64,000 bases of DNA, taken from Roseovarius bejariae (GTDB lineage Bacteria; Pseudomonadota; Alphaproteobacteria; Rhodobacterales; Rhodobacteraceae). A program made the translations under genes and the position numbers. The notes below the pieces were generated by a model. It saw only the letters and a program-made list of their open reading frames with translations. It was not told where the DNA came from and did no database searches. The stretch lies in the NCBI RefSeq assembly GCF_009669325.1, contig NZ_SZWE01000002.1, positions 124,001-188,000 of the forward strand, in the 5' to 3' direction. Of the stretch, positions 8,456 to 16,106 are shown in pieces (positions within the stretch are counted from its first letter, which is position 1; every line of letters begins with the position of its first letter).

Positions 8456-8884
8456 ATGACGCAAGTCAAATCGGGCGATACCGTCCGCATTCACTATACC
8501 GGAACGCTGGCCGATGGTCAGACCTTCGACAGCTCCGAAGGCCGCGACCCGCTGGAGTTCACCGTCGGCTCGGGTCAGATCATCCCCGGCCTCGACGCCG
8601 CCATCCCCGGCATGACCGTCGGCGACAAGAAAACCGTCGAAGTCCCCGCCGATGACGCCTATGGTCAACCCGACCCGAACGCCCAACAGGCCGTGCCGCG
8701 CGCCGAAATCCCCGATGACATCCCGCTCGACCTCGGCACGCAGCTTCAGGTGCAAACCCCGCAGGGCCAAGTGATGCCGGTGACCGTGGTCGACGTGACC
8801 GAGGAACAGGTGACACTTGACGCCAACCACCCGCTGGCAGGCAAGGACCTGACCTTCAATATCGAACTGGTCGAAATCGCCTGA
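8456..8884 (+). CDS. FKBP-type peptidyl-prolyl cis-trans isomerase (SlyD-like)
   Basis: A 142-residue SlyD-type FKBP. GDTVRIHYTGTLADGQTFDS opens the FKBP fold, FTVGSGQIIPGLDAAIPGM follows, and the insert-in-flap segment spans about residues 70-125 (AYGQPDPNA through DANHPLAGKDL). Such proteins isomerise Xaa-Pro bonds and act as folding chaperones, usually in the cytoplasm. It lacks the His-rich metal-binding tail of E. coli SlyD. The gene is divergent from the dehalogenase operon and is followed by a strong terminator, so it is probably monocistronic. Confidence 0.92.
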   Translation: MTQVKSGDTVRIHYTGTLADGQTFDSSEGRDPLEFTVGSGQIIPGLDAAIPGMTVGDKKTVEVPADDAYGQPDPNAQQAVPRAEIPDDIPLDLGTQLQVQTPQGQVMPVTVVDVTEEQVTLDANHPLAGKDLTFNIELVEIA

Positions 8885-8909
8885 GGCATCACCGGTTAGA
8901 AAGTCTAGA

Positions 8910-8945
8910 GCGCGCGCAAGGCCGTCTTGCGCGCGCTTTTCTTTT
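8910..8945 (+). terminator. Rho-independent terminator of the FKBP gene
   Basis: A perfect 11-bp stem GCGCGCGCAAG (8910-8920), loop GCCGT, CTTGCGCGCGC (8926-8936), then TTTTCTTTT. It lies 25 bases after the FKBP stop. Confidence 0.9.
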
Positions 8946-8992
8946 GCACGCGACCCGCGCTAGTTTGGCCTTAGCAACCCGGAGGCCACCGC

Positions 8993-9619
8993 ATGACCAC
9001 CCCGACACCCAGCGAAAAACTCCTGATCCGCATCCGCGAATTGCAAGACGAGCTGGAGGCCGAGTTTCACCGCCGCCGCAAGGAGTTCCGCTATCAGTTG
9101 GATAACGGGCGCGTGGTGTTCGAGGCCGAAATACGCAAACAGCACCGCGCCCTGCGCGTGCGCCTGTCCACCTTCCTGCGTCATACCCGCCCCATGGTGG
9201 TGCTGACTGCCCCGGTGATCTATGCGCTGATCGTGCCTTTCGTTTTGCTGGACCTGTTCGTGACGCTCTATCAACGCATCTGTTTCCCGGTCTACGGGGG
9301 CGAGCGGGTCAAACGTGCCGATTTCATCCGCGTGGATCGCCACCACCTTGCCTATCTCAACGGGCTGCAAAAGCTGAACTGCATCTATTGCGGCTACTGC
9401 AACGGCCTCATCGGCTACGTGCAGGAAATCGCTGGCCGGACCGAGGCCTATTGGTGCCCCATCAAGCACGCCGCCCGCGTTGGCACACATCACGCCTATT
9501 ACGCGCAGTTCGTCGATTACGGCGATGCCGAAGGGTTCGAGGCAGGGCTGCAAGCCTCGCGCAAGCGGATTACAAAGGCGGGGTTGTCAGGCCTCCAACC
9601 CGACGACCGTTTTCTTTAA
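8993..9619 (+). CDS. Membrane protein with a CxxCGYC-type cysteine cluster, function unknown
   Basis: A 208-residue protein I cannot assign. Residues about 1-55 form a charged, Arg/Glu-rich helix likely to coil (KLLIRIRELQDELEAEFHRR). Residues about 63-90 are a hydrophobic segment containing two short or one long membrane helix (VLTAPVIYALIVPFVLLDLF). The following soluble part has CIYCGYCNG plus a fourth Cys in YWCPIKHAAR, and His-rich HHAYYAQF, a plausible zinc or Fe-S ligand set. A GGAGG lies ten bases before the ATG. It is convergent with the quinone oxidoreductase gene, with two hairpins between them. Confidence 0.75.
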   Translation: MTTPTPSEKLLIRIRELQDELEAEFHRRRKEFRYQLDNGRVVFEAEIRKQHRALRVRLSTFLRHTRPMVVLTAPVIYALIVPFVLLDLFVTLYQRICFPVYGGERVKRADFIRVDRHHLAYLNGLQKLNCIYCGYCNGLIGYVQEIAGRTEAYWCPIKHAARVGTHHAYYAQFVDYGDAEGFEAGLQASRKRITKAGLSGLQPDDRFL

Positions 9620-9653
9620 AAGAAAACGGCCCGAAATCTTTTGAAGATTTCGG
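9607..9653. terminator. Two tandem palindromes between convergent genes
   Basis: CCGTTTTCTTT-A-AAAGAAAACGG (9607-9629) is directly followed by CCGAAATCTT-TTG-AAGATTTCGG (9631-9653). The first one overlaps the end and TAA stop of the membrane-protein gene. They likely serve as a bidirectional transcription stop, though neither has a classic long T run after the stem. Confidence 0.6.
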
Positions 9654-9671
9654 CACCGCGCCCCAGCCCAG

Positions 9672-10658
9672 TCAGGCAATCTCCAGCAACACCGCGCCGG
9701 CGCGGCCCGGCGTCATCACCGCCTCATGCGCCTTGGCGCAGTCCTCCAGCGTAAAGCGGGCGCCTATCTCGGGGCAAAGCGCGCCCGAAACCAGCGCCTC
9801 GTGCAGTCGCGTGATCATCGCCTGTCGCTGTGCCAGTGGCAGGATGTAGATCAACGTGATGTCGATTTTCAATGCCTTGAACAGGTAAGGGCCAAAGGGC
9901 AGTGTGGGGGCCATCTCCTTGCCCGATCCATAGGCGGCAATCGTGCCCAAGGGGGCCATCACCTCGGCCAGCAAATCCACATTTGCCCCAAACTCCACCT
10001 CCACCGCGCGGGCCACGCCATCAGGCGCCACGCCCATGATCTGCGCCGCCAGGTCCGGGTCCGCGTAGTCGAACACATGGTCGGCCCCGGCCTCTCGCAC
10101 CCGGTCCATGGCCGTGCCCGAGCAGGTGGCGATCACCTGTGCGCCACCGGCCTTGGCCAGTTGCACCGCGTTATGCCCCACGGCCCCGGCGCCACCTGCG
10201 ATCAAAAGGGTTTGCCCGGCCACGTCGCCACCGCCGAACACCACCTGCGTTGCTGTCAGTCCCGGAATGCCCAATGTCGCGCCCGCCTCAAGCGAAACGC
10301 CATCGGGCAAGGCCACCGCCTGCTCCGAGGGCAGGGCGATATACTCCGCCGCCGTGCCGAAGGCCCGCTGCCACTGGCCGTTCCAGATCCAGACACGCTC
10401 GCTCACGCGCGCGGCATCCACGCCCTCGCCTACGGCCTCGATCACACCCGCCCCATCGGAATGCGGCACGACCTGCGGAAAAGCAGGCTTGGTCACCCCG
10501 GGCCGCGCCCCCGCACGCGCCTTGGCATCCGATGGGTTCACCCCAGAATACGCCAGCCGCACCATAACCTCGCCCGCGCCGGGGGCAGGGGGCGCCATCT
10601 CGCCAAGCGTCAAAACCTCGCTGGCGGGGCCGAACCTGTCATAAGTGATTGCACGCAT
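9672..10658 (-). CDS. NADPH:quinone reductase (zeta-crystallin-like MDR)
   Basis: A 328-residue zinc-free medium-chain reductase: MRAITYDRFGPASEVLTLGE, SGVNPSDAKARAG, then the nucleotide-binding TLLIAGGAGAVGHNAVQLAK. No zinc-binding cysteine lobe is present, which fits the quinone-oxidoreductase branch. It reduces quinones or enones with NADPH. The end FTLEDCAKAHEAVMTPGRAGAVLLEI is normal for the family. The gene stands alone on the minus strand between the hairpin pair and the next minus-strand gene. Confidence 0.88.
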   Translation of the reverse strand: MRAITYDRFGPASEVLTLGEMAPPAPGAGEVMVRLAYSGVNPSDAKARAGARPGVTKPAFPQVVPHSDGAGVIEAVGEGVDAARVSERVWIWNGQWQRAFGTAAEYIALPSEQAVALPDGVSLEAGATLGIPGLTATQVVFGGGDVAGQTLLIAGGAGAVGHNAVQLAKAGGAQVIATCSGTAMDRVREAGADHVFDYADPDLAAQIMGVAPDGVARAVEVEFGANVDLLAEVMAPLGTIAAYGSGKEMAPTLPFGPYLFKALKIDITLIYILPLAQRQAMITRLHEALVSGALCPEIGARFTLEDCAKAHEAVMTPGRAGAVLLEIA

Positions 10659-10707
10659 TCCGGGACCCTTCTTTCGATGTCAAATCAAACACCGGTCTAA
10701 CCAAGGC

Positions 10708-11133
10708 CTACCAGAATTTCCACCAGGGCCGACGCGCGGCCTGATCTTGGGCATCGTCCGGCACCACTTCCCCGTCTTCTTGGTACTTCTCGTCCTCTTC
10801 GCCATGCACCTTGGCGTGCATGCTTTCGGCGATGCGCACCATTTTACCGACAATCTCGGCATCCGGGCCCTTGACGATCACATTGCCTTCGAACCAATGA
10901 AACCACGCCATATTGCCACCCTCCGGTTGATTGCCGGAATAGGTGGTCCATACGGCCAAAGTCGGGTCTTCTGCGATCAGGCTCCCCCCACTGGGAAGAT
11001 CGGCACGTGCTTCACCGTCCAAGCGCATTTCTGGATCGTTTGCGACAAGCTGAAGCCACTCGGTCTCGGAAATCTCAGGACCTTCGGGGTCTGACCAAAA
11101 CGCGCGCCGTGTAATGTAAAGGTTGTAACCCAA
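10708..11133 (-). CDS. Conserved-looking hypothetical protein, 141 aa
   Basis: I do not recognise this family. The product begins GYNLYITRRAFWSDP (TTG start; no better ATG at the N-terminus) and contains ISETEWLQLVANDPEM, a Trp-rich middle (MAWFHWFEGNVIVKGP) that looks like a small beta-rich domain, then an acidic linker EEDEKYQEDGEVVPDDA and a basic/aromatic tail RRPWWKFW. It is soluble with no signal peptide. It starts 10 bases after the irr stop and is likely co-transcribed with irr, so an iron-related role is possible but unproven. Confidence 0.7.
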   Translation of the reverse strand: MGYNLYITRRAFWSDPEGPEISETEWLQLVANDPEMRLDGEARADLPSGGSLIAEDPTLAVWTTYSGNQPEGGNMAWFHWFEGNVIVKGPDAEIVGKMVRIAESMHAKVHGEEDEKYQEDGEVVPDDAQDQAARRPWWKFW

Positions 11134-11143
11134 GAGCCGGGGA

Positions 11144-11575
11144 TCACTCGGTCCGGCGCAGGCGGATCACCACATCGACGCTGGCAATCTCGGCCCCATC
11201 GGGGGCCTTGGGCAATTGCGCGATCTGCAACTCCTCGGCGGGGGCATCGGTCAGCCGATTCTCGCCTTCCCAGAAGAAATGCGGGTGATCGTGGGTGTTG
11301 GTGTCGAAATAGCTTTTCGAGCCATCCACGGTGACTTCCTGGATAAGCCCGGCATCGCAAAAGGCCTTCAGCGTGTTGTATACCGTGGCCAGCGAAACGC
11401 TTTCGCCCATCTCCTGCACATCCGAAAACAGGCTCTCGGCGGTGACGTGTCGGTGATGCCCGTCCCCCACCAATAGCGTGGCCAGCGCCACGCGCTGCCG
11501 CGTCGGTCGCAGGCCCGCGCCCGCCAACCAATCGGTGCTTCGTTTCACAGCCTCTGTCATCATGTCGCGCGTCAT
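11144..11575 (-). CDS. irr: Irr-type iron response regulator (Fur superfamily)
   Basis: A 143-residue Fur-like repressor. GLRPTRQRVALATLL starts the winged helix, HHRHVTAESLF is the Irr-type histidine cluster, SLATVYNTLKAFCDAGLI is the recognition helix region and YFDTNTHDHPHFFWEGE the regulatory metal site. Irr in alphaproteobacteria controls haem and iron genes and is degraded or inactivated by haem. Its place beside fabA is common in Rhodobacterales. The start may be this ATG or an ATG-ATG pair 4-5 codons in, where AAGGA has better spacing. Confidence 0.88.
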   Translation of the reverse strand: MTRDMMTEAVKRSTDWLAGAGLRPTRQRVALATLLVGDGHHRHVTAESLFSDVQEMGESVSLATVYNTLKAFCDAGLIQEVTVDGSKSYFDTNTHDHPHFFWEGENRLTDAPAEELQIAQLPKAPDGAEIASVDVVIRLRRTE

Positions 11576-11791
11576 CCTTTGCCCTTGAGGCTAATATAGG
11601 CGTTCAAACCGGTAATTTTCAAACAATTTTCCGCCTTCCGACTCACAAGGCGACACTGTCGTGCCCAAAACGACCCGGGCCAAACCCGCAAACCCTCCCC
11701 CCTCTTCCGCCTCTTGATTTTTCCTTGCGTCAGGCGCAAAGCATGAAACGTCTCCGCATGGCTCGGGGACGCGCTATTTGAAAGTTCCGCA

Positions 11792-12438
11792 ATGCAACAG
11801 ATTGACGCCCCCCGTCTCTTCGACCCTGACAACATCAAGCGGGCCCTGTGGCTGTGCTGTGGCCCGGCCTTCGTATTCTTCGTCACCTCGCTCAGCATCC
11901 TGTCCCTTGCGGGTTTCGGACTCGTTGAAATCTTGCGCGATCCGGCACAACTGACCGAGCAATCCAGTTTCCTGGGGTTTTTGTCCAACGTGGGGTCTTG
12001 GTTGTGGGTCTCGGCGGCGGCGATCTGTTTTTCCGGATTTGGGTACATCCCCGCGGCACCTTGCCCGATCACCGCAACCTTGTGAAATTGGCGGGGCATT
12101 TCTCGTTGGTGCTGGCGGTCGATGACTTTTTCCTGATCCATGACCGCTACATCGCCGAAGGGATCATCATCCCGCTCTACGCGATCTTCGTGATCTACCT
12201 GCTCGTCCGGCATCGCGGCACGATCCTGTCGGTGGATGGGTTCGCCTTTTTTCTTGCCGGCGGGTTGCTGTTCATGTCGGTGCTGGTGGACGCGGTGCAG
12301 GAACTCATGCCGGTGTCCTACGGCCTGTCACAAACCTTCGAAGAGGGCTTCAAGTTCATGGACGGTGCGGCGTGGTTATATTTCTGCACCCGTATGGCGG
12401 CCTACCGCCTTCAGGTCGCCCCCGACCACGCGGATTGA
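11792..12438 (+). pseudogene. Multi-pass membrane protein gene interrupted by a frameshift
   Basis: Two overlapping frames together make one protein of about 215 residues. The first frame (from 11792, MQQIDAPRLFDPDNIKRALW) has two hydrophobic helices up to LWVSAAAICF. The second frame continues with HPRGTLPDHRNLVKLAGH, DDFFLIHDRY, further helices and FEEGFKFMDGAAWLYFC. Adding one T to the T5 run near 12028-12032 restores a continuous protein. The paired acidic motifs VDDFFLIHD and FEEGFKF recur in a family of uncharacterised membrane proteins. A homopolymer sequencing error, a real mutation, or programmed slippage could each explain it. Confidence 0.65.
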
Positions 12439-12534
12439 CCGATGCGCCGCAGGCCATCAGGCTTGCAAGGATCATTTTTCCGGTGATACAGGGGATCGCA
12501 ACACCGCAACCGGACCAAAGAAAGGGCCGCCTGA

Positions 12535-13044
12535 ATGGCCGATTACCCGAGCAGCTTCGACCGTGACGACCTCCTGAAATGCGCAAGGGGCGAACTCTTC
12601 GGCCCCGGCAACGCGCAACTGCCCGAGCCGCCGATGCTGATGATGGACCGGATTACCGATATCTCGGGCGATGGCGGCAAGCACGGCAAGGGCCATGTCG
12701 TGGCCGAATTCGACATCACCCCCGACCTGTGGTTTTTCGAATGCCACTTCCCCGGCAACCCGATCATGCCCGGCTGCCTCGGCCTCGATGGCCTGTGGCA
12801 ACTGACCGGCTTCAACCTCGGCTGGCGCGGCTGGCAGGGGCGGGGCTACGCGCTGGGCGTGGGCGAGGTGAAACTCACCGGCATGGTGCGCCCCGACCGC
12901 AAGATGCTCACTTATTACGTCGATTTCACCAAGGCCGTGCAAACCCGCCGCCTGACCATGGGAGTCGCCGATGGCATCGTCGAGGCCGACGGTGAAGTCA
13001 TCTACCAGGTCAAAGACATGAAAGTGGCGCTCAGCGAAAGCTGA
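12535..13044 (+). CDS. fabA: 3-hydroxydecanoyl-ACP dehydratase/isomerase
   Basis: A 169-residue hotdog-fold enzyme with the FabA active site [20 protein letters not shown] (His and downstream Asp). It dehydrates 3-hydroxydecanoyl-ACP and isomerises trans-2- to cis-3-decenoyl-ACP, the branch point to unsaturated fatty acids in type II synthesis. Length is standard (171 in E. coli). It is followed 6 bp later by the PhnA-like gene and then fabB and fabI, all on the plus strand. Confidence 0.97.
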   Translation: MADYPSSFDRDDLLKCARGELFGPGNAQLPEPPMLMMDRITDISGDGGKHGKGHVVAEFDITPDLWFFECHFPGNPIMPGCLGLDGLWQLTGFNLGWRGWQGRGYALGVGEVKLTGMVRPDRKMLTYYVDFTKAVQTRRLTMGVADGIVEADGEVIYQVKDMKVALSES

Positions 13045-13050
13045 GCGGGA

Positions 13051-13386
13051 ATGCCCATGGAACTCCCCCCCTGTCCCGAGTGTGGCTCGACCTACACCTA
13101 CGAAATGGATGCCTTGCTGGTCTGCCCGGAATGCGGCCATGAATGGTCCGCCGCTGCCGAAGATACAAAGGTCATCCGCGACAGCGTCGGCAACCCGCTG
13201 GCCGATGGCGATACCGTCACCGTGATCAAGGATCTCAAACTCGGCGGCACCTCGTCCTCGGTCAAGGTCGGTACCAAGGTCAAGAACATCCGCCTCGTGG
13301 ATGGCGATCACGACATCGATTGCAAAATTCCCGGCGTCGGCCAGATCGGCCTGAAATCGCAGTTCGTGAAAAAAGTCACGAAATAA
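13051..13386 (+). CDS. phnA: PhnA/YjdM-family zinc-ribbon protein
   Basis: A 111-residue protein: an N-terminal zinc ribbon with [10 protein letters not shown] and CPECGHEW (two CxxC pairs), then the PhnA C-terminal beta domain ([40 protein letters not shown]). Despite the old name, a role in alkylphosphonate use is not established, and the zinc ribbon suggests nucleic-acid or protein binding. Its insertion between fabA and fabB is notable. The start may be at the third codon ([10 protein letters not shown]). Confidence 0.92.
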   Translation: MPMELPPCPECGSTYTYEMDALLVCPECGHEWSAAAEDTKVIRDSVGNPLADGDTVTVIKDLKLGGTSSSVKVGTKVKNIRLVDGDHDIDCKIPGVGQIGLKSQFVKKVTK

Positions 13387-13403
13387 CGCTCCCGCACCGC
13401 GAC

Positions 13404-13430
13404 TTTCATCTTTCCCGAAATACTCCGGGG
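13404..13430. repeat. Intergenic repeat, copy B
   Basis: TTTCATCTTTCCCGAAATAC followed by TCCGGGG, matching copies A (1141-1170, other orientation) and C (63292-63325). It sits directly upstream of a perfect hairpin, within the 216-bp gap between phnA and fabB. Confidence 0.75.
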
Positions 13431-13432
13431 GG

Positions 13433-13457
13433 GGTTGAAAATCTGCGATTTTCAACC
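13433..13457. other. Perfect 11-bp hairpin in the phnA-fabB gap
   Basis: GGTTGAAAATC-TGC-GATTTTCAACC. It adjoins repeat copy B and is followed by a GC-rich stretch (GGGGGCAGGGCCCCC). It may attenuate or stop transcripts from fabA-phnA, so fabB probably also has its own promoter. Confidence 0.65.
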
Positions 13458-13602
13458 GGGGGCAGGGCCCCCAAGGCCTGCGTGGCCTGAACGCAATCAA
13501 TCCGGCGTGGCATGGCCACTCCGCTGGATCATCGCCCCCTTACTGCTTGCACCAACGGGCCGCACTGTCATACACAGTTTCCAACAAACCGAAGGAGGCC
13601 AC

Positions 13603-14832
13603 ATGCGCCGCGTCGTCGTTACAGGGCTGGGGGTCGTCTCCAGCATCGGCAACAATGCCCAAGAGGTTCTCGCCTCACTGCAAGCCGGCAAATCCGGCAT
13701 CACCTCGAATGCGGCGATGGCCGAGCACGGCTTTCGCAGCCAGATCGCCGGGGATGTAAAACTCGACATCACCGAGCATGTCGATAAACGCACCCTGCGC
13801 TTCATGGGGCCGGGCGCGGCCTATGCCCATATCGCCATGGGGCAGGCCATCGCCGACGCCGGGCTGGAGGAAAAGGACATCGTCAACCCGCGCACCGGGC
13901 TGGTCGCGGGCTCCGGCGGGCCCTCCACCTCGGCCATGCTGGCCGCGCATCAGACGGTGTTGGAAAAAGGCTCGCCCAAGCGGATCGGGCCGTTCGCCGT
14001 GCCGAAATGCATGTCTTCCACGGTCTCGGCCAACCTCTCCACGGCCTACCGGATCAAGGGCATCAACTATTCCATCACCTCGGCCTGTTCGACCTCGCTG
14101 CATTGCATCGGCAATGCCGCCGAACAGATCATGATGGGCAAGCAGGACGTGATGTTCGCCGGTGGCGGGGAAGAGCTTGATTGGACCCTGTCCTGCCTCT
14201 TCGACGCCATGGGCGCGATGTCCTCGAAATACAATGACACCCCCGAGAAAGCCTCGCGCGCCTTCGATGCCGACCGTGATGGTTTCGTCATCGGCGGCGG
14301 CGGCGGGATTCTGGTGCTGGAAGACCTCGATCACGCCAAGGCGCGCGGCGCCAAGATCTATGCCGAGGTGACCGGCTATGGCGCCACCTCGGATGGCCAC
14401 GACATGGTCGCCCCCTCGGGCGAGGGCGGCGAGCGCGCCATGCGCATCGCGCTCTCCACGCTGCCCGAGGATCGCAAGGTGGGCTATATCAACGCCCATG
14501 GCACCTCCACCCCCGTCGGCGACGTGGGCGAGGTCGAGGCCGTGCGCCGCGTCTTTGGGACCGGCACGACACCGCCGATCAGTTCCACCAAATCCATGAC
14601 CGGCCACAGCCAGGGCGCCACCGGCGCACAGGAGGCCGTCTATTGCCTGCTGGCGCTGGAGCACGATTTCATCATCCCGTCGATCAACGTCGAAAATCTC
14701 GACCCGGCGCTTTCGCCCGCCGAGGTTGCCACCGCGCGGGTCGATAACGCCGGGCTCGATAGCGTCATGACCAACAGCTTCGGCTTCGGCGGCACCAACG
14801 GGTCGATGATCCTCAGCAAATATCACGGATGA
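13603..14832 (+). CDS. fabB: Beta-ketoacyl-ACP synthase I
   Basis: A 409-residue condensing enzyme with the Cys-His-His triad: ACSTSLHC (Cys), [11 protein letters not shown] (His) and [12 protein letters not shown] (Lys/His). FabB elongates cis-3-decenoyl-ACP made by FabA and so commits carbon to unsaturated fatty acids. The start at 13603 ([16 protein letters not shown]) is preceded by GAAGGAGG at ideal distance; the longer frame upstream is not coding. fabI begins 7 bp after the stop. Confidence 0.97.
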   Translation: MRRVVVTGLGVVSSIGNNAQEVLASLQAGKSGITSNAAMAEHGFRSQIAGDVKLDITEHVDKRTLRFMGPGAAYAHIAMGQAIADAGLEEKDIVNPRTGLVAGSGGPSTSAMLAAHQTVLEKGSPKRIGPFAVPKCMSSTVSANLSTAYRIKGINYSITSACSTSLHCIGNAAEQIMMGKQDVMFAGGGEELDWTLSCLFDAMGAMSSKYNDTPEKASRAFDADRDGFVIGGGGGILVLEDLDHAKARGAKIYAEVTGYGATSDGHDMVAPSGEGGERAMRIALSTLPEDRKVGYINAHGTSTPVGDVGEVEAVRRVFGTGTTPPISSTKSMTGHSQGATGAQEAVYCLLALEHDFIIPSINVENLDPALSPAEVATARVDNAGLDSVMTNSFGFGGTNGSMILSKYHG

Positions 14833-14839
14833 TTTTCAC

Positions 14840-15631
14840 ATGAGCAATTCCATGCAGGGAAAACGCGGCCTCATCATGGGCGTGGCCAACGACCGCTCCA
14901 TCGCCTGGGGCATCGCCAAGGCCATGGCCGGGGCCGGGGCCGAACTGGCCTTTACCTATCAGGGCGAGGCTTTCGGCAAGCGGGTCGAACCGCTGGCGGC
15001 TTCGGTGGGCAGCGATTTCCTTGTCGATGTGGATGTCACCGACGACGACTCGCTGGATGCGGCTTTTGCCTCTCTGGCGGATAAATGGCCGACGATCGAT
15101 TTCCTGGTCCATGCCATCGCCTATTCGGACAAATCCGAACTGACGGGCCGGTTCATGAACACCAGCCGCCAGAACTTCAAGCACAGCCTCGAAATCTCGG
15201 CCTATTCCTTCATCGACGTGGCCCGCCGCGCCTACCCGATGATGAAGGAGAACGGCGGCACCCTGCTGACGCTGACCTATCAGGGCTCGAACAAGGTTGT
15301 GCCCAATTACAATGTCATGGGTGTGGCAAAGGCGGCGCTGGAATCCTCCACCCGGTACCTGGCCAATGACATGGGTCCAGACGGTATCCGCGTGAACGCC
15401 ATCTCGCCCGGCCCGATGAAAACGCTGGCGGGTGCGGCCATTGGCGGGGCGCGCAAGACCTACAAGCATACCGATATGAACGCGCCCTTGCGGGCCAATG
15501 CCACGCTCGAGGCCGTGGGCGGCACCGCCGTCTGGCTGGCCTCCGATGCAGGCGCCTGCACCAGCGGTGAAATCGTCCACGTGGACGGCGGTTATCACGT
15601 CCTCGGGATGCCGCAGGCCGAAAACCTCTGA
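14840..15631 (+). CDS. fabI: Enoyl-ACP reductase (NADH)
   Basis: A 263-residue SDR-like enzyme. The N-terminus KRGLIMGVANDRSIAWGIA is the FabI cofactor loop, and YNVMGVAKAALE provides the Tyr-x6-Lys catalytic pair; AISPGPMKTLAG is the substrate loop region. It carries out the last reduction of each elongation cycle. With fabA and fabB it forms a unit for unsaturated fatty acid synthesis. Confidence 0.97.
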   Translation: MSNSMQGKRGLIMGVANDRSIAWGIAKAMAGAGAELAFTYQGEAFGKRVEPLAASVGSDFLVDVDVTDDDSLDAAFASLADKWPTIDFLVHAIAYSDKSELTGRFMNTSRQNFKHSLEISAYSFIDVARRAYPMMKENGGTLLTLTYQGSNKVVPNYNVMGVAKAALESSTRYLANDMGPDGIRVNAISPGPMKTLAGAAIGGARKTYKHTDMNAPLRANATLEAVGGTAVWLASDAGACTSGEIVHVDGGYHVLGMPQAENL

Positions 15632-15689
15632 CCATAAATGGCCCCGGGCCTGCCGCATTTTCGCCATCTGAGGCGGTCAAAACCGTGGC

Positions 15690-15971
15690 ATGGAAAACAA
15701 ACTCTCCCTCCAAGCCATCCGCAAGGGTGAGCTGGCCCGCCTTCGCCAGGAAGCTTACGCCCGCCGCGCCGGAATCGCCAAGCGATGGGGGCGTCGCTGC
15801 CTGTTCCTGACCGCCGTGGCGCTTCTCGTCGTCGCGTGGCAGGACCCGACCCTCGGCCCGGTGATGCAAACCGCCGCCGCCGACGCGGTCCATTCCGTCG
15901 ATGTCCTCTTCGGCGGCGATGGCAACGCACGCGAACTTGTGGTCGCTGCAATGTCCGACATCCGCGGATAA
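15690..15971 (+). CDS. Small single-pass membrane protein, 93 aa
   Basis: I do not recognise it. It has a basic N-terminal helix (KGELARLRQEAYARRAGIAKR), one hydrophobic segment (CLFLTAVALLVVAW, residues about 38-51) and a short hydrophilic tail. The positive residues before the helix predict a cytoplasmic N-terminus. It follows fabI by about 58 bp and may be the last gene of the fab unit. Confidence 0.55.
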   Translation: MENKLSLQAIRKGELARLRQEAYARRAGIAKRWGRRCLFLTAVALLVVAWQDPTLGPVMQTAAADAVHSVDVLFGGDGNARELVVAAMSDIRG

Positions 15972-15978
15972 TCTTTCC

Positions 15979-16018
15979 CCGGTGCCATCCGGCACCGGAT
16001 TGCCCCGCCCGGCGGGGC
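15979..16018. terminator. Two GC-rich hairpins after the fab cluster
   Basis: CCGGTGCC-ATCC-GGCACCGG (15979-15998) and GCCCCGCC-C-GGCGGGGC (16002-16018) lie between the small membrane protein and the GcvT-like gene. No clear T run follows, so termination strength is uncertain. Confidence 0.5.
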
Positions 16019-16106
16019 CGGGGCCGCAATACGCGGGCGTCCTGTTCAGTAAATCGTGACCACCGCCCCGGTTGATCGGGCGGTCTTCGATCCCCACCTC
16101 ATACCC

